A DNA stretch of 64,000 nt from Roseibium limicola. Its GTDB lineage: Bacteria; Pseudomonadota; Alphaproteobacteria; Rhizobiales; Stappiaceae. The position numbers and the translations under genes were made by a program. Under the pieces are notes generated by a model. That model was not told where the DNA came from and ran no database searches. It was given only the letters and a program-made list of their open reading frames with translations. Shown piece after piece: positions 17,931 to 28,209 of this stretch. Location of the stretch: NCBI RefSeq assembly GCF_017313085.1, contig NZ_JAFLNF010000003.1, positions 496,001 through 560,000 on the forward strand. The letters run 5' to 3'. Every line of letters starts with the position of its first letter. Positions within the stretch are counted from its first letter, which is position 1.

Positions 17931-18626
17931 TCAGATCGTCGAAAACTGGTCGTTGAATGCATAGCCGGCACCGCGCACCGTCCGGATAGGATCCTTCGCC
18001 TTGCCTCGGTTCAAGGCCTTGCGCAGGCGACCGACATGCACATCGACTGTGCGTTCATCGACATAAACATCATGCCCCCAGACACCATCCAGAAGCTGCT
18101 CGCGCGAGTACACTCGTCCGGGTGATGTCATCAGAAATTCGAGCAAGCGAAACTCGGTCGGCCCCAGATGGATCTCCAGCGTGTTACGCCGTACCCGGTG
18201 GGTCTCGCGGTCCAGCTCGATATCACCGGACTTGAGGGTCGTGGATACGACTTCCGGACTGGCACGGCGCAAGATAGCGCGCACGCGGGCCATCAGCTCC
18301 GGAACAGAGAACGGCTTGACCACATAGTCATCCGCCCCGGTGGAAAGGCCGCGGATACGTTCTGCCTCCTCACCACGAGCCGTCAACATGATGACCGGCA
18401 AACGTTCGGTTTCCTCACGCATGCGCAAGCGCCGGCAAAGCTCGATCCCTGACAGGCCCGGCAACATCCAGTCCAGCAGAAGAAGGTCGGGAACGCTTTC
18501 CCGCAGACGTATTTCCGCATCATCGCCACGGACACAGACGTCCACGGCATAGCCTTCCGCTTCAAGATTGTATTTTAGCAAAAGGCTGAGGGGCTCCTCG
18601 TCTTCAACGATGAGTACCTTCGGCAT
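17931..18626 (-). CDS. phoB: phosphate regulon response regulator PhoB
   Basis: A 231-residue OmpR/PhoB-family regulator. The receiver domain (1-118) has the acidic pocket E8-D9, the phospho-acceptor D52 in LLLLDWMLPG, and the TARGEE and VVKPF switch stretches. The winged-helix C-terminus (about 130-228) ends with VDVHVGRLRKAL and IRTVRGAGYAF. It should bind Pho boxes when phosphorylated by PhoR. It is the last gene of the phoR-pst cluster, 37 bases after phoU. Confidence 0.96.
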   Translation of the reverse strand: MPKVLIVEDEEPLSLLLKYNLEAEGYAVDVCVRGDDAEIRLRESVPDLLLLDWMLPGLSGIELCRRLRMREETERLPVIMLTARGEEAERIRGLSTGADDYVVKPFSVPELMARVRAILRRASPEVVSTTLKSGDIELDRETHRVRRNTLEIHLGPTEFRLLEFLMTSPGRVYSREQLLDGVWGHDVYVDERTVDVHVGRLRKALNRGKAKDPIRTVRGAGYAFNDQFSTI

Positions 18627-18663
18627 TCCAGTGATCTCCGATCAAAGTCCGAGGGAGAACCCC

Positions 18664-19374
18664 TCAGACGCTTTCCTTGTCTTCCACCCCGGTCTCGTCC
18701 ATGCGAGGCCGGTCATCCAGGAGATGGTCGCCCTTGACCATGTAGAAGACATTTTCAGCAATGTTGGTGGCGTGATCACCGATGCGTTCGATGTTCTTGG
18801 CACAGAACAGCAGATGAGCACACTGCGTGATGTTGCGCGGGTCTTCCATCATGTAGGTCAGCAACTCGCGGAACAGCGAGGTGTAGATGGCGTCGATTTC
18901 TGCATCCTGGCCACGGATCCGTACGGCGGCTTCCGCATCCTTGCGTGTGAAAGCGTCGAGTACGGCCTTCAACTGGTTCAGCGCCAGTTCGGTCATATGC
19001 TCCACGCCGATGGCGAGCTTCTTCGACTTGAGATCGCTGTCGATGGCAATCACTCGCTTGGCAACGTTCTTGGCCATGTCACCGACACGCTCCAGGTCGT
19101 TGGCGATACGCGTTGCGGCCATGATCTCGCGCAGGTCCTGCCCCATCGGCTGGCGACGGGCGATCACCTGAACGTTGCGCATTTCGATCTCGTGCAGCAG
19201 ATCGTCGAGCCGCTGGTCACGGTCGATAGTGCTTTGGGCAAGTACCAGATCCTGGGTAATCAGGGCACTGACTGCATTGGAGACAATGCTTTCGGCCAAG
19301 CCGCCCATTTCCGCGATCTTACCGGCAATTTCGGTCAGTTCCTGATCGTATGCGGAGACTGTATGTTCGCTCAT
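18664..19374 (-). CDS. phoU: phosphate signalling protein PhoU
   Basis: A 236-residue helical protein built of two PhoU repeats, each with an E/DxxxD metal motif (IANDLERVGDMAKN near 87-100 and KNIERIGDHATN near 193-204). It couples the state of the Pst transporter to PhoR and damps signalling when phosphate is abundant. Cytoplasmic, peripheral. It stands between pstB and phoB, as in most proteobacterial pst operons. Confidence 0.96.
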   Translation of the reverse strand: MSEHTVSAYDQELTEIAGKIAEMGGLAESIVSNAVSALITQDLVLAQSTIDRDQRLDDLLHEIEMRNVQVIARRQPMGQDLREIMAATRIANDLERVGDMAKNVAKRVIAIDSDLKSKKLAIGVEHMTELALNQLKAVLDAFTRKDAEAAVRIRGQDAEIDAIYTSLFRELLTYMMEDPRNITQCAHLLFCAKNIERIGDHATNIAENVFYMVKGDHLLDDRPRMDETGVEDKESV

Positions 19375-19458
19375 GAAATCTCATCCTTTCCCGGGCAATT
19401 CTACGGCCGGCCAGGGTCTGGCTTGGCCCTGTGGCACACTGTAGATCACCCCTATAAA

Positions 19459-20283
19459 TCAGCCGAAGCGCCCGGTGATGTAGTCCTGCGTGCGCTTATC
19501 CCGAGGATTGGTGAAGATATCCTGGGTGTCGCCCACTTCAACAAGATTGCCCAGGTGGAAGAAAGCGGTGCGCTGGGAGACGCGAGCAGCCTGCTGCATG
19601 GAGTGGGTCACGATCACGATCGTGTAGTTTTCGCGCAACTCATCAATCAGCTCTTCGACCTTTGCCGTCGCAATCGGATCCAGTGCCGAACATGGCTCAT
19701 CCATGAGGATGACTTCCGGGCTGACGGCGATGGCGCGAGCAATGCACAGACGCTGCTGCTGGCCACCAGACAGGCCGGTTCCCGGGCTGTCGAGGCGATC
19801 CTTCACTTCTTCCCAAAGACCGGCTTTCTGCAGGGACGAGGCGACGATGTCATCGAGCTCGGACTTGCGGCGAACCAGACCGTGGATGCGCGGACCATAA
19901 GAGACGTTGTCGTAGATCGACTTTGGAAACGGATTCGGCTTCTGGAAGACCATGCCCACCTTGGCACGCAGCTGCACCGGATCGACCTTCGGATCATAGA
20001 TGTCCTCATCGTCAATAGCGATGCGACCTTCGACACGGCAAATGTCGATGGTGTCGTTCATCCGGTTCAGGCAACGCAAGAACGTGGATTTGCCGCAGCC
20101 GGACGGGCCGATGAAGGCGGTTACGGTCTGCGCACGGATGTTGATGGACACATCTTTGATGGCATGCGTATCGCCGTAATAGACCTGGACCTTATCGGCC
20201 GAGATTTTGGTATTTTCCATTGCCGTAGCCTTATTGGGTTCAAACTCGTCGGCAGTTCGGATTGCTCCGGAAACTTCGCTCAT
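19459..20283 (-). CDS. pstB: phosphate ABC transporter ATPase PstB
   Basis: A 274-residue ABC ATPase. Walker [10 protein letters not shown] is at 59-67, signature LSGGQ at 171-175, Walker B VILMDEP at 191-197, and the family-specific ITGRFG lies at the end. It energises PstCA import of phosphate. The start at 20283 (MSEVSG) has a strong AAGGGGAAG upstream and lies 14 bases after the pstA stop; a further in-frame methionine at 20220 would remove the first 21 residues. Confidence 0.95.
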   Translation of the reverse strand: MSEVSGAIRTADEFEPNKATAMENTKISADKVQVYYGDTHAIKDVSINIRAQTVTAFIGPSGCGKSTFLRCLNRMNDTIDICRVEGRIAIDDEDIYDPKVDPVQLRAKVGMVFQKPNPFPKSIYDNVSYGPRIHGLVRRKSELDDIVASSLQKAGLWEEVKDRLDSPGTGLSGGQQQRLCIARAIAVSPEVILMDEPCSALDPIATAKVEELIDELRENYTIVIVTHSMQQAARVSQRTAFFHLGNLVEVGDTQDIFTNPRDKRTQDYITGRFG

Positions 20284-20297
20284 GGCACTACTTCCCC

Positions 20298-21638
20298 TTA
20301 CCAGCGGCGCTCGAACCTGCGACGCAGGATAATGGCAACAATATTCATGGTCATCAGGAACAGAAGCAGGATGATGATCCCACCCCAGGCCCGTTCGTAA
20401 AAGGCCGGATCCGCGCGCTTGGCCCATTCATAGATCTGGGCCGGCATGGCAGAGTTCGGCGACAGGAAGCCTTCGAACACGCCACTTGGATACTCGGAGG
20501 CGATGAAGCCCACCATCCCGATCAGCAGCAGCGGAGCGGTTTCGCCAAGCGCCTGAGCCAGACCGATGATGGTTCCGGTCAGAATGCCCGGCATGGCCAG
20601 AGGCAGAACATGGTGGAACACCGACTGCATCTTGGAAGCGCCAATCCCCAGAGCCGCATCCCGAATGCTCGGCGGAACCGATTGAAGCGAGGCGCGGGTG
20701 GAAATGATGATCGTCGGCAACGTCATCAGCGTCAGCACCAGACCACCGACCAGTGGTGCGGACTGAGGCAGATGGGCGAACTGGATAAATGCCGCCAGCC
20801 CCAGGATACCGAAGACAATCGATGGCACCGCCGCCAGGTTGGAGATGTTCACCTCGATCACATCGGTCAGACGGTTCTTAGGAGCGAACTCCTCAAGGTA
20901 GATCGATGCAGCCACACCAATCGGCAGGGCCAGGCACAGGACGACCAGCATCATGTAGAAGGAGCCAACCATGGCAACGCCGATACCGGCTTGTTCAGGA
21001 CGGCTGTCCGAGGCATCGGACCCGAAAATGAACTGCCAGTTGAACCCGGAAGTCACGCTGCCTTGCTCTTTTAGCTGATCAACGATGTCGAGGTGCGCAG
21101 AATCGAGGTTCTTGTCTTCCGCCAGGGCTGCACGTGTCACACGGCCCTTGAAGTAGCCGTCGACGCGCGAGGATGTGAGGAAGTCAAACGGCACGGTGGT
21201 GCCAATGGCATCCGGGTTTGCCAGGACGAACTCACGCAGAGCACCCGGAGCTCCAGAGGACATGATCTGCAACAGCTTTTTGCTGTCCATGTCGGTCGAG
21301 ACACCTGCCGTCTTCAGCTTCTCGATCAGCACCGCACCGATGATATCGCGGTATTTGGAGGTCTTGACGATGGACTTTTCAGCCGCCTCAATTTCCGACT
21401 GCACCAGAGGAACAGGCAGGGAGATAGATGTCTGCGTGAAGGCAGACAGTCCGTTGCTCAGGATCGAGACCAGCAAGGCGACCAGGAAGAAGACGCCGAT
21501 GCCAATGGCACCGATGCCATAGAACTTGAACCGTGTCTCCGCGGCGTTGCGCTTTTTCGTGCGCTCATCGATCTCCAGCAGAGACTTGGAGCGAGCCGGT
21601 TCGCTTGCAGGTGTTGTGGTCAGCGTGACGTCGGTCAT
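20298..21638 (-). CDS. pstA: phosphate ABC transporter permease PstA
   Basis: A 446-residue inner-membrane permease, longer than E. coli PstA (about 296). The extra N-terminal half contains one membrane segment (about 40-62) and a roughly 140-residue loop. The core shows the typical permease loop ([19 protein letters not shown], near residues 312-330) and six further segments. The start codon overlaps the pstC stop (ATGA at 21637). The long form is usual in Alphaproteobacteria. Confidence 0.94.
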   Translation of the reverse strand: MTDVTLTTTPASEPARSKSLLEIDERTKKRNAAETRFKFYGIGAIGIGVFFLVALLVSILSNGLSAFTQTSISLPVPLVQSEIEAAEKSIVKTSKYRDIIGAVLIEKLKTAGVSTDMDSKKLLQIMSSGAPGALREFVLANPDAIGTTVPFDFLTSSRVDGYFKGRVTRAALAEDKNLDSAHLDIVDQLKEQGSVTSGFNWQFIFGSDASDSRPEQAGIGVAMVGSFYMMLVVLCLALPIGVAASIYLEEFAPKNRLTDVIEVNISNLAAVPSIVFGILGLAAFIQFAHLPQSAPLVGGLVLTLMTLPTIIISTRASLQSVPPSIRDAALGIGASKMQSVFHHVLPLAMPGILTGTIIGLAQALGETAPLLLIGMVGFIASEYPSGVFEGFLSPNSAMPAQIYEWAKRADPAFYERAWGGIIILLLFLMTMNIVAIILRRRFERRW

Positions 21639-23107
21639 CAGTCGTACTGCTCCCGGTACTTGCGCACAATATAGAGGGCGAAGATGTTGAGGCCGAGGGT
21701 GATGACAAACAGTGTCATGCCCAGAGCAAAGGCGACCAGAGCTTCAGGCGAGGCGAAATCCGCATCCCCGGTCAGCTGGCTGACGATCTTGGCGGTCACC
21801 GTCGTCATCGCGTCGAAGGGGTTCATGCTGAGCCTTGCAGCAGCACCTGCCCCCAGTACGACGATCATGGTTTCACCTATGGCGCGAGAGGCCGCCAGAA
21901 GGATAGCCCCGACAATTCCCGGAAGGGCTGCCGGCATGATGACCTGCTTGACCGTTTCGGAATGTGTGGCGCCGAGCCCCAGGGATCCATCACGCATGGC
22001 CTGCGGCACAGCGTTGATGATGTCATCGGACAGAGAACTAACGAAAGGAATCAACATGATGCCCATCACCAGACCCGCGGTCATCACGGCGGTCCCGCCT
22101 TGCATCCAGCCGACGCCGAGTGCGCCATCGTTGCCGAAGATATCAACCAGAAGAGGCCCGACTGTCAGGAGTGCAAAGAGCCCGTAAACGATGGTCGGGA
22201 TGCCCGCCAGAACCTCCAACAGAGGCTTAGCCACAGCGCGCACCGTTGGAGAGGCATATTCCGACAGGTAGATCGCCGCGAACAGTCCAACCGGCACCGC
22301 GACCGCCAGAGCAATCAGCGAGATATAGAGAGTCGCCCAGATGAGGGGGAGAATTCCGAGTTCGGATCCACCACCGAAGCTGGGGCTCCAGACCAGACCG
22401 AAGAAGAAGTCTTCTGCCGGGTAAAGCGAGAAGAACTCGACTGTATTGAAGATCAGCGAGAAGATAATCCCGACCGTGGTCAGAATCGCCAGCAGCGCCG
22501 CGAAAACCAGGATACCCTTGACCACTTGCTCGACGAAGTTGCGGGCGCGAAAATCCTTGTCCGTGCGACGGTAGGAAACCGCAAGGCCGCCAAGCGCAAC
22601 AAGCAGGACAAGCACCGTGCGCATCCAGAACCCGGTAGCGGTCGCCGACCGGTAGGTTTGGGCCGCCTCAAGCTTTTCGGCCGTCACTTCGGCCCCAAGC
22701 GCAACACCGACCGCACCCAGCGTCTCGCGAATATCGGAAGACCCCGTGTTGAGCCTCGAAGCGTCTTGCGCCGTCAGAACACCGTTCTGAACCGCCAGAT
22801 CAAGTCCGTCGGCGATCCGTCGAACGTCACTCATCACCAGCCCCAGCGTGCTCTCGGCAGCGGACTCGGCAGAGATCATTCCGGACACGGTGTGGTCCAC
22901 CACGACTGGCTGGATAGCAAGCCATAGCAGAAGGGCCAGAAAGGTAGGCAACAGCACCGTCAGGGCACCGTTCCAGCCGTAGTAGCCAGGCAGCGAATGC
23001 AGCAAGCGGATATCACCTCCTGCAGATTTGAAAGCCCTGGACTTGGCCAACACATAGGCCAGGCCCGCTACGACAAGGATAGTTAGGAGCAGGAAGGATA
23101 ACGCCAT
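21638..23107 (-). CDS. pstC: phosphate ABC transporter permease PstC
   Basis: A 489-residue permease with an N-terminal extension holding two membrane segments (about 3-20 and 46-65) and a soluble loop, followed by a segment near 160-178 and the transport core from about 195. The permease-loop motif is PQAMRDGSLGLGATHSETVK near residue 365. It pairs with PstA to form the channel. It is separated from pstS by a strong hairpin that may lower pstC expression relative to pstS. Confidence 0.94.
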   Translation of the reverse strand: MALSFLLLTILVVAGLAYVLAKSRAFKSAGGDIRLLHSLPGYYGWNGALTVLLPTFLALLLWLAIQPVVVDHTVSGMISAESAAESTLGLVMSDVRRIADGLDLAVQNGVLTAQDASRLNTGSSDIRETLGAVGVALGAEVTAEKLEAAQTYRSATATGFWMRTVLVLLVALGGLAVSYRRTDKDFRARNFVEQVVKGILVFAALLAILTTVGIIFSLIFNTVEFFSLYPAEDFFFGLVWSPSFGGGSELGILPLIWATLYISLIALAVAVPVGLFAAIYLSEYASPTVRAVAKPLLEVLAGIPTIVYGLFALLTVGPLLVDIFGNDGALGVGWMQGGTAVMTAGLVMGIMLIPFVSSLSDDIINAVPQAMRDGSLGLGATHSETVKQVIMPAALPGIVGAILLAASRAIGETMIVVLGAGAAARLSMNPFDAMTTVTAKIVSQLTGDADFASPEALVAFALGMTLFVITLGLNIFALYIVRKYREQYD

Positions 23108-23138
23108 TATTCAAAAATCCGAACAGCAGGCAATAGAA

Positions 23139-23164
23139 GAGGGGCGGCCCAAAGGCCGCCCCTC
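23139..23164 (-). terminator. pstS-pstC intergenic hairpin
   Basis: A perfect 11-bp inverted repeat, GAGGGGCGGCC and GGCCGCCCCTC with a 4-base loop, lies 13 bases after the pstS stop and 31 bases before the pstC start. The T-tract on the minus strand is weak. It is better read as a partial terminator or mRNA-stabilising hairpin that keeps pstS in excess over the permeases than as a full stop. Confidence 0.7.
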
Positions 23165-23177
23165 AGGCGTCAGATAC

Positions 23178-24215
23178 TTAGTTCATTGTCGCTTCGTTGG
23201 CGACAGCGTCCTGAGTAGCAGCCAGTTCCGGATCGGAAACCAGGCCGTACTGAGCCAGCGGGCCATCAGAGCCGGCCAGTTCGTCGGAGATGAAGAACTG
23301 AGCGTATTCTTTCAGACCAGGGATCACGCCGATGTGGGCCTTCTTGACGTAGAAGAACAGCGGACGGGAAACCGGATATTCGCCGGTGGAGATGGTCTCT
23401 GTGGACGGAGCCACACCAGACATGGTGGCAACCTTCAGCTTGTCAGTGTTGTTTTCGTAGAAAGCAAGACCGAAGACACCGACGCCGTTCTGGTTGGCGT
23501 CGATGCGAGCGAGGGTTTCTGTGTAGTCACCGTCGATATCAACAGACTTGCCGTCGGTGCGGACAGACATACAAGCGCCTTCCGCATCATCTTCGGACAT
23601 GCCGCTGTCGACCATGGCTTTCATGGCGCCAGTGTCTTCACAGCCCTGCAGCAGGACCTTTTCTTCGAAGACTTCACGTGTACCGTGCTTGGTGCCCGGG
23701 ATAAAGGCAGCAATTTCAGCATCCGGGAGGTCAGCGTTTGCTTCAGCCCATGTGCCGTAAGGGTTAGCGACAAGCTCGCCGTCCTTCAGCACCTTGGCGC
23801 CGAGAGCATTGTACCAATCAGACGGTGTGAAAGCTGTGAACGCCGGGCCATCCTTCTGGGAGGCGAAAACGATCCCATCATAACCGATGCGGACTTCGAT
23901 GATGTCGGTCACGCCGTTTTCAGCACAAGCCTTGATCTCTTTTTCGCGGATCGCGCGGGAAGCGTTTGCAACGTCGATGGTGTTTTCACCAACGCCTGTG
24001 CAGAACTTCTTCAGGCCAGCGGAAGAGCCGCCGGATTCAACCACAGGGGTCGGGAAGTCGGTGTTTTCGCCAAAAGCTTCAGCAACGATGGAAGCGTAAG
24101 GCAGAACGGTAGAAGAACCAGCAACCTGGATCTGGTCGCGAGCCTGGGCGGCGCCGGAAACAGCGGTGGCAGCAACGGCCAGAGCAGCGGCGGAAACGAG
24201 GGTCTTGAATTTCAC
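23178..24215 (-). CDS. pstS: phosphate-binding periplasmic protein PstS
   Basis: A 345-residue periplasmic phosphate receptor. A Sec signal peptide covers residues 1-25 (cut after GAAQA). The mature start QIQVAGSSTVLPYA and the VESGGSSAGLKKFC and SRAIREKE loops are the phosphate-binding segments. Start GTG at 24215 is chosen because AAGGGAG stands 8 bases upstream and it gives a clean signal peptide; an ATG at 24239 would put that Shine-Dalgarno inside the coding region. First gene of pstSCAB-phoUB, preceded by a Pho-box-like site. Confidence 0.95.
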   Translation of the reverse strand: MKFKTLVSAAALAVAATAVSGAAQARDQIQVAGSSTVLPYASIVAEAFGENTDFPTPVVESGGSSAGLKKFCTGVGENTIDVANASRAIREKEIKACAENGVTDIIEVRIGYDGIVFASQKDGPAFTAFTPSDWYNALGAKVLKDGELVANPYGTWAEANADLPDAEIAAFIPGTKHGTREVFEEKVLLQGCEDTGAMKAMVDSGMSEDDAEGACMSVRTDGKSVDIDGDYTETLARIDANQNGVGVFGLAFYENNTDKLKVATMSGVAPSTETISTGEYPVSRPLFFYVKKAHIGVIPGLKEYAQFFISDELAGSDGPLAQYGLVSDPELAATQDAVANEATMN

Positions 24216-24612
24216 TTGACCACTCCCTTTGAATGTCAAGGTTTCTATCTATTCGCTAGGGTCTTCGTTGCCCGAGCGACAGCGAGGAACCTAGTGGGGA
24301 CTGATGTGACTTCTATGACGAATTTATATCAGTTTTATGACTTTATAAGCCTCTGAAATTTAACGACTAATCTAAATGATTCACATTACCTCCATGAAAC
24401 TCCTGGTGTTTCATTACATTTGCCCCTCCGTAAATCTATCTAGCTCGACCTACTGGGGTGCCGAGTCCTGGAGTCTGCAGACAACAGGCGACAATGATCG
24501 CGACATGAGCGTGCATTTTGAAAAGGCAGCATGAGAAAGTCAGGTCGTCTGGCGTCAGTCAAATCACACGACAGCAGAAACAGATTCGCGGCCGAAACCC
24601 ACGTAAAAAAGC
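24216..24612. other. intergenic region between pstS and phoR
   Basis: 397 bases with no supported gene. It holds the pstS ribosome site, an AT-rich promoter region with a Pho-box-like element, and the 3' end of the phoR transcript. No clear terminator for phoR was found, so read-through from phoR into pstS remains possible. Confidence 0.6.
24326..24343 (-). promoter_or_regulatory. putative Pho box upstream of pstS
   Basis: On the minus strand AAGTCATAAAACTGATAT matches the 18-base Pho box CTGTCATAAATCTGACAT at 14 positions, with the two 7-base units spaced 11 apart as required. It lies 111 bases before the pstS start. A second, less regular pair of GTCA units lies just downstream of it. Confidence 0.5.
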
Positions 24613-25989
24613 CTATTCGGCTTGCGCAGGCAGCGGGACGGAGAGAGCGAGCTCGATGTCACTCTCCTGATGAGGCAGCTCACCGGCGAAGACGACGGAG
24701 AAGGTCGCCCCCTTCCCCAACTCGCTTGCCACTTCGATCCTGGCCCGATGGCGGGTCAGGATGTGCTTGACGATCGCCAGTCCCAGACCAGTGCCTTTCA
24801 TTGCACGACTGGAGGCCACATCCACCCGATAGAACCGTTCTGTCAGACGCGGAAGATGTTCCGCAGGAATGCCCTCGCCATAGTCACGTACCTGCAGGCA
24901 CCAGTGCTTGCCGCCGGTTTCCTGGCGTTTGACCACGAGATCAACGCGCTTGCCTTGACTGCCGTACTTCAGCGCATTCTCAAGCAGATTTTCCGTCACC
25001 TGGATCAGTTCGTCCCGGTCGCCACGGATCATGACCGGCGTATCTGGACTTTCGGTATGAACCTCCAGACCCAGCTCCCGCGCAAGCGGTGCCAATGCAT
25101 CGGCACTGTGGCGGACGATCTCGACCAGATCCGTCTTTTCAGCTGGCTGAACATGCGCTTTCAGCTCGATCCGAGACAAGGAGAGAATATCGTCAATCAA
25201 CCGACGCATCCGGCCCGACTGTTCCAGCATGATGGCGAGGAAGCGATTGCGCGCGTCCGTGTCGTCTTTCGCCGGTCCCTGCAGGGTTTCTATAAAACCT
25301 GTCAGAGAAGCAAGCGGGGTGCGCAGCTCGTGGCTGGCGTTGGCCACGAAATCGGTTCTCATCCGCTCCAGCCGACGTTGTTCGGTCTGGTTCTGGATCA
25401 CCACGAGAACAAAGTCCGGGGCAGCCCCGCCGCCGCCCTGCTCCGCCTGCCCCGGCATGTAGATAGGCGCCAAGTGGGCTTCGAACCAGGCTTCCGTCGG
25501 CACCTTTTCAGTCCAGGTGATCTGAGCCGGACGGCCTTCGACGCAAACCCGATCGAAGGCTTCAAGCAGCGATGGAGCGCGCAAGGAGAACGACAACGGA
25601 TCGCCCGGCTTGACCGCCCCGTAAAATTTGGAGGCCGCCTCATTGACGTATCGGGTGATCCCGCGTCCATCGGCCACGAAGCACGGGTTTGGCAAAGCGT
25701 CTACAGTCAGCTTCATTCCGGTGCCAGGCCACATGCGACGTAACCGGCGTTGTTTCACCGCCTGCAGCTTTCGCGTCCGCGCCTTGCGTGGAAGATAGGC
25801 AATCATGCCGGTAAGCCCGATAACGACCGCGCCGCAAACCACGCCTGGCACCTGATAAAATGCATTCGCCAGCAGAGCCAGAATCGCGATCGCGACAATC
25901 GGCCACCGCGCTTCGGTCACACGTGTCCAAGGCGTAGCTGGCAAATATACCGCCATCGGGTCCGTCTGACTATCGTTGGTCTGGCTCAT
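24613..25989 (-). CDS. phoR: phosphate regulon sensor kinase PhoR
   Basis: A 458-residue membrane histidine kinase. Two membrane segments lie at about 30-45 and 48-66, a PAS-like domain at about 95-200, a HisKA domain with phospho-acceptor H220 in NASHELRTPL, and an HATPase domain with N-box ENLLENALKYGS, DYGEGIP and GTGLGLAIVKH. The short membrane part without a large periplasmic sensor is typical of PhoR, which senses through PstSCAB-PhoU. It is upstream of pstS on the same strand, giving a complete regulon. Confidence 0.93.
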   Translation of the reverse strand: MSQTNDSQTDPMAVYLPATPWTRVTEARWPIVAIAILALLANAFYQVPGVVCGAVVIGLTGMIAYLPRKARTRKLQAVKQRRLRRMWPGTGMKLTVDALPNPCFVADGRGITRYVNEAASKFYGAVKPGDPLSFSLRAPSLLEAFDRVCVEGRPAQITWTEKVPTEAWFEAHLAPIYMPGQAEQGGGGAAPDFVLVVIQNQTEQRRLERMRTDFVANASHELRTPLASLTGFIETLQGPAKDDTDARNRFLAIMLEQSGRMRRLIDDILSLSRIELKAHVQPAEKTDLVEIVRHSADALAPLARELGLEVHTESPDTPVMIRGDRDELIQVTENLLENALKYGSQGKRVDLVVKRQETGGKHWCLQVRDYGEGIPAEHLPRLTERFYRVDVASSRAMKGTGLGLAIVKHILTRHRARIEVASELGKGATFSVVFAGELPHQESDIELALSVPLPAQAE

Positions 25990-26283
25990 GGGTAAAATCT
26001 GTTGGTCCGAGAGGGAATAGGCGCTTAGTCGGCTTTGCTTCGATGTTCGGTACAGAAAGCGATATCATCCTGCAATGGGGGAGGCAGATAACATAGGTTG
26101 CATGTCATTCTGGCGACAATGGCGCAAAAACACCTAACGCCTGGGCATTCGCCCTTGTTTGCTGCCCCAGATGCTCACCACCCCGCACTTGCAGCCAGTG
26201 GCAGGCTATGGCAGCTCTCTTCAGCGCCCATTCGGTTTAGCCCCTGCTCCTCTCAAGCCCTCGCCATCTTCCGGGAGACTTTC

Positions 26284-27183
26284 TTGCAACACGAGCGAAA
26301 TTTCGATCCTGCCTATGAGACTGCCATTGAGGTCATGCCAGGCATTCGCCGGATGACCGTGCAGAACCCCGGCCCTTTCACCTTCTTCGGTACCAACAGC
26401 TACATCATCGGTCACGAGGACGTGGCGATCCTCGATCCAGGCCCGCTGCATGAAAAGCATATGCATGCCTTGCTCCGCGCAACGCAGGGACAAAAAGTTG
26501 AGGCAATCCTGGTCAGTCACACCCACATGGATCATTCTCCCGGCGCCAAGGCCCTGCAGGCGGTAACCGGCGCTCCGATCATTGGTTGCGGGGCCCATCG
26601 CCCAGCGCGGGACCTGGCAGCAATGGAAACCAATGCGCTTGATGCCAGCGCCGACAAAGACTACCGGCCCGATCAGGAGCTGGGTGACGGCGAGCGTTAC
26701 GCCATCGGCGGGTTCACTCTGGAAGCCGTCCCCACCCCAGGGCACACGGCCAATCATTTGTGCTTTGCCGTTGAAGGCACCGAAGTTCTGTTTTCAGCCG
26801 ATCACGTCATGGCCTGGTCGACCAGTATCGTCGCACCGCCGGACGGTGCCATGTCCGACTACATGGCCTCTCTGGAGCGGCTACAGGCCCGCGCGGAGGA
26901 TCATTTCCTGCCCGGCCACGGCGCAGCGGTCACCCAGGCGCATGAGTATATGAGCGCGCTGTGGGACCACCGCAAAGCCCGCGAAAAGGCCATCGCCGGG
27001 TGTTTGTCTGGTAACCCACTCTCGATTCCGCAGATCGTCGAGCTGGTTTATCAGGGATTGGACCCAATGCTGAAGCCAGCAGCCGGCCTGTCCGTTTTCG
27101 CCCACCTTGAGGATCTGACCAGCCAAGGCATCGTCAAAGCAGTGCCGAGTGCGAGTTTGCAAGCAGTTTACATGACGCCATGA
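26284..27183 (+). CDS. metallo-beta-lactamase fold hydrolase, LACTB2-like
   Basis: A 299-residue hydrolase. The zinc motif HTHMDH is at 79-84, further ligands lie in TPGHTANH (near 160), SADHVMAW and PGHG, and a winged-helix C-terminus (about 215-295) completes the LACTB2-like architecture. Bacterial members are uncharacterised; the human homologue is an endoribonuclease. The start is set at TTG 26284 because GGGAG lies 5 bases upstream and the sequence before it is not conserved in character; an ATG at 26098 keeps the frame open but adds 62 low-complexity residues. Confidence 0.85.
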   Translation: MQHERNFDPAYETAIEVMPGIRRMTVQNPGPFTFFGTNSYIIGHEDVAILDPGPLHEKHMHALLRATQGQKVEAILVSHTHMDHSPGAKALQAVTGAPIIGCGAHRPARDLAAMETNALDASADKDYRPDQELGDGERYAIGGFTLEAVPTPGHTANHLCFAVEGTEVLFSADHVMAWSTSIVAPPDGAMSDYMASLERLQARAEDHFLPGHGAAVTQAHEYMSALWDHRKAREKAIAGCLSGNPLSIPQIVELVYQGLDPMLKPAAGLSVFAHLEDLTSQGIVKAVPSASLQAVYMTP

Positions 27184-27222
27184 CAAGCAAGAAACTACGG
27201 CTTCGAAGGTGCAACTTGCAGG

Positions 27223-28209
27223 TTACGTTTCAGGCCCTGCAGGCATCAAAAGATCCTCTGCCGGTGCGGTTTGATCCCCCTCAAGATCCGGGAGATAGGG
27301 CTTGAAGCCGGGAAGCGGTGCACGACCGCCTTCTGCAAAGCCGGGTGTACCATCAAGCAGCAATCGGCCTTGCTCATCCAGGCGCTCATGCAGCGCCACA
27401 TCTTGCGCTTCCACCTCTCCATATGTTTCCAACAGAACATCATCGATGCCCGCCAATACCTCACGAATGCGGTCGGCATTGCTATCGAGATCCCGCAGCC
27501 CTGTCTGTGAAGATGATCGCAGATCCAGCAAGGCGCCCATCGGGTCAGGACGGATCCGTACTACAAAGTCCTTGACCAGTCCGAGAAGCGGGCTGCGAAC
27601 CCGTGCCTGCAGGCGGGTCGGCATATCCGGGAGGTCGGGCAAGGTCTCGTCAATCAAGGTCCAGCCATCCCGGCTCAACACTTCGCGCGCTGCACTATGC
27701 ACCCGAGACGGCGACATCCGGTAGCGGCGCGGGACAATATCAAACGGATGTTCACCATCGTCCTGGCCGGTGAAGACCAACGGGCGACCGAATGTCCAGG
27801 CAGGCCCGGTTTGCAAGGCACCGGACGTACGGATCACCGGTGGATCATTGGGATTGGTGCTGATGTCGGATGCGCCTTCCAGCACCAATGGCGCGGCGAT
27901 CAATGCAGACGCCGGAAGCAGTGCGACGAAGCCATACACCAGGCCGAACCCGGCATGCGTGAATCCGCGACCGCCGAAGCGCCAGAGCTGTGCGAAGGCG
28001 ATCATCGCCAGAGCGATCGCAAAAAGACCAAGTCCGGCGGCCAACATGATTGCCAGCACCATGTCCCAAACGCCGATCGCATCCAGGCGGTGCCCCAGCA
28101 CTGCAATCAGGCTGACCGGCAACCCAAGAGCGCCGAAAATACGGCTTACCCTGGCCGTTTTCGCTTGAAACAAGGGGAACCGCTTCATGTTGCTGAAATC
28201 CCACGCCAA
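27223..28209 (-). CDS. DUF1499 membrane protein
   Basis: A 328-residue protein with three N-terminal membrane segments (about 22-40, 50-75 and 90-112) followed by a soluble DUF1499 domain. That domain contains IVPRRYRMSPSRVHSAAREVL, SPLLGLVKDFVVRIRPD and RSSSQTGLRDLDSNADRIREVL. DUF1499 has no proven function. The acidic, proline-rich end (about 290-328) is variable. Convergent with the LACTB2-like gene. Confidence 0.85.
   Translation of the reverse strand: MAWDFSNMKRFPLFQAKTARVSRIFGALGLPVSLIAVLGHRLDAIGVWDMVLAIMLAAGLGLFAIALAMIAFAQLWRFGGRGFTHAGFGLVYGFVALLPASALIAAPLVLEGASDISTNPNDPPVIRTSGALQTGPAWTFGRPLVFTGQDDGEHPFDIVPRRYRMSPSRVHSAAREVLSRDGWTLIDETLPDLPDMPTRLQARVRSPLLGLVKDFVVRIRPDPMGALLDLRSSSQTGLRDLDSNADRIREVLAGIDDVLLETYGEVEAQDVALHERLDEQGRLLLDGTPGFAEGGRAPLPGFKPYLPDLEGDQTAPAEDLLMPAGPET

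Noticed and set aside
18568..20400. 610-codon open frame on the plus strand over phoB, phoU and pstB
   Set aside because: It is antisense to three genes with complete family motifs; its translation shows no domain and it exists because of GC-rich codon use.
24286..24325. Second Pho box from GTCAT and GTCAC units near pstS
   Set aside because: The units are 9 bases apart, not 11, and the flanking bases do not match.
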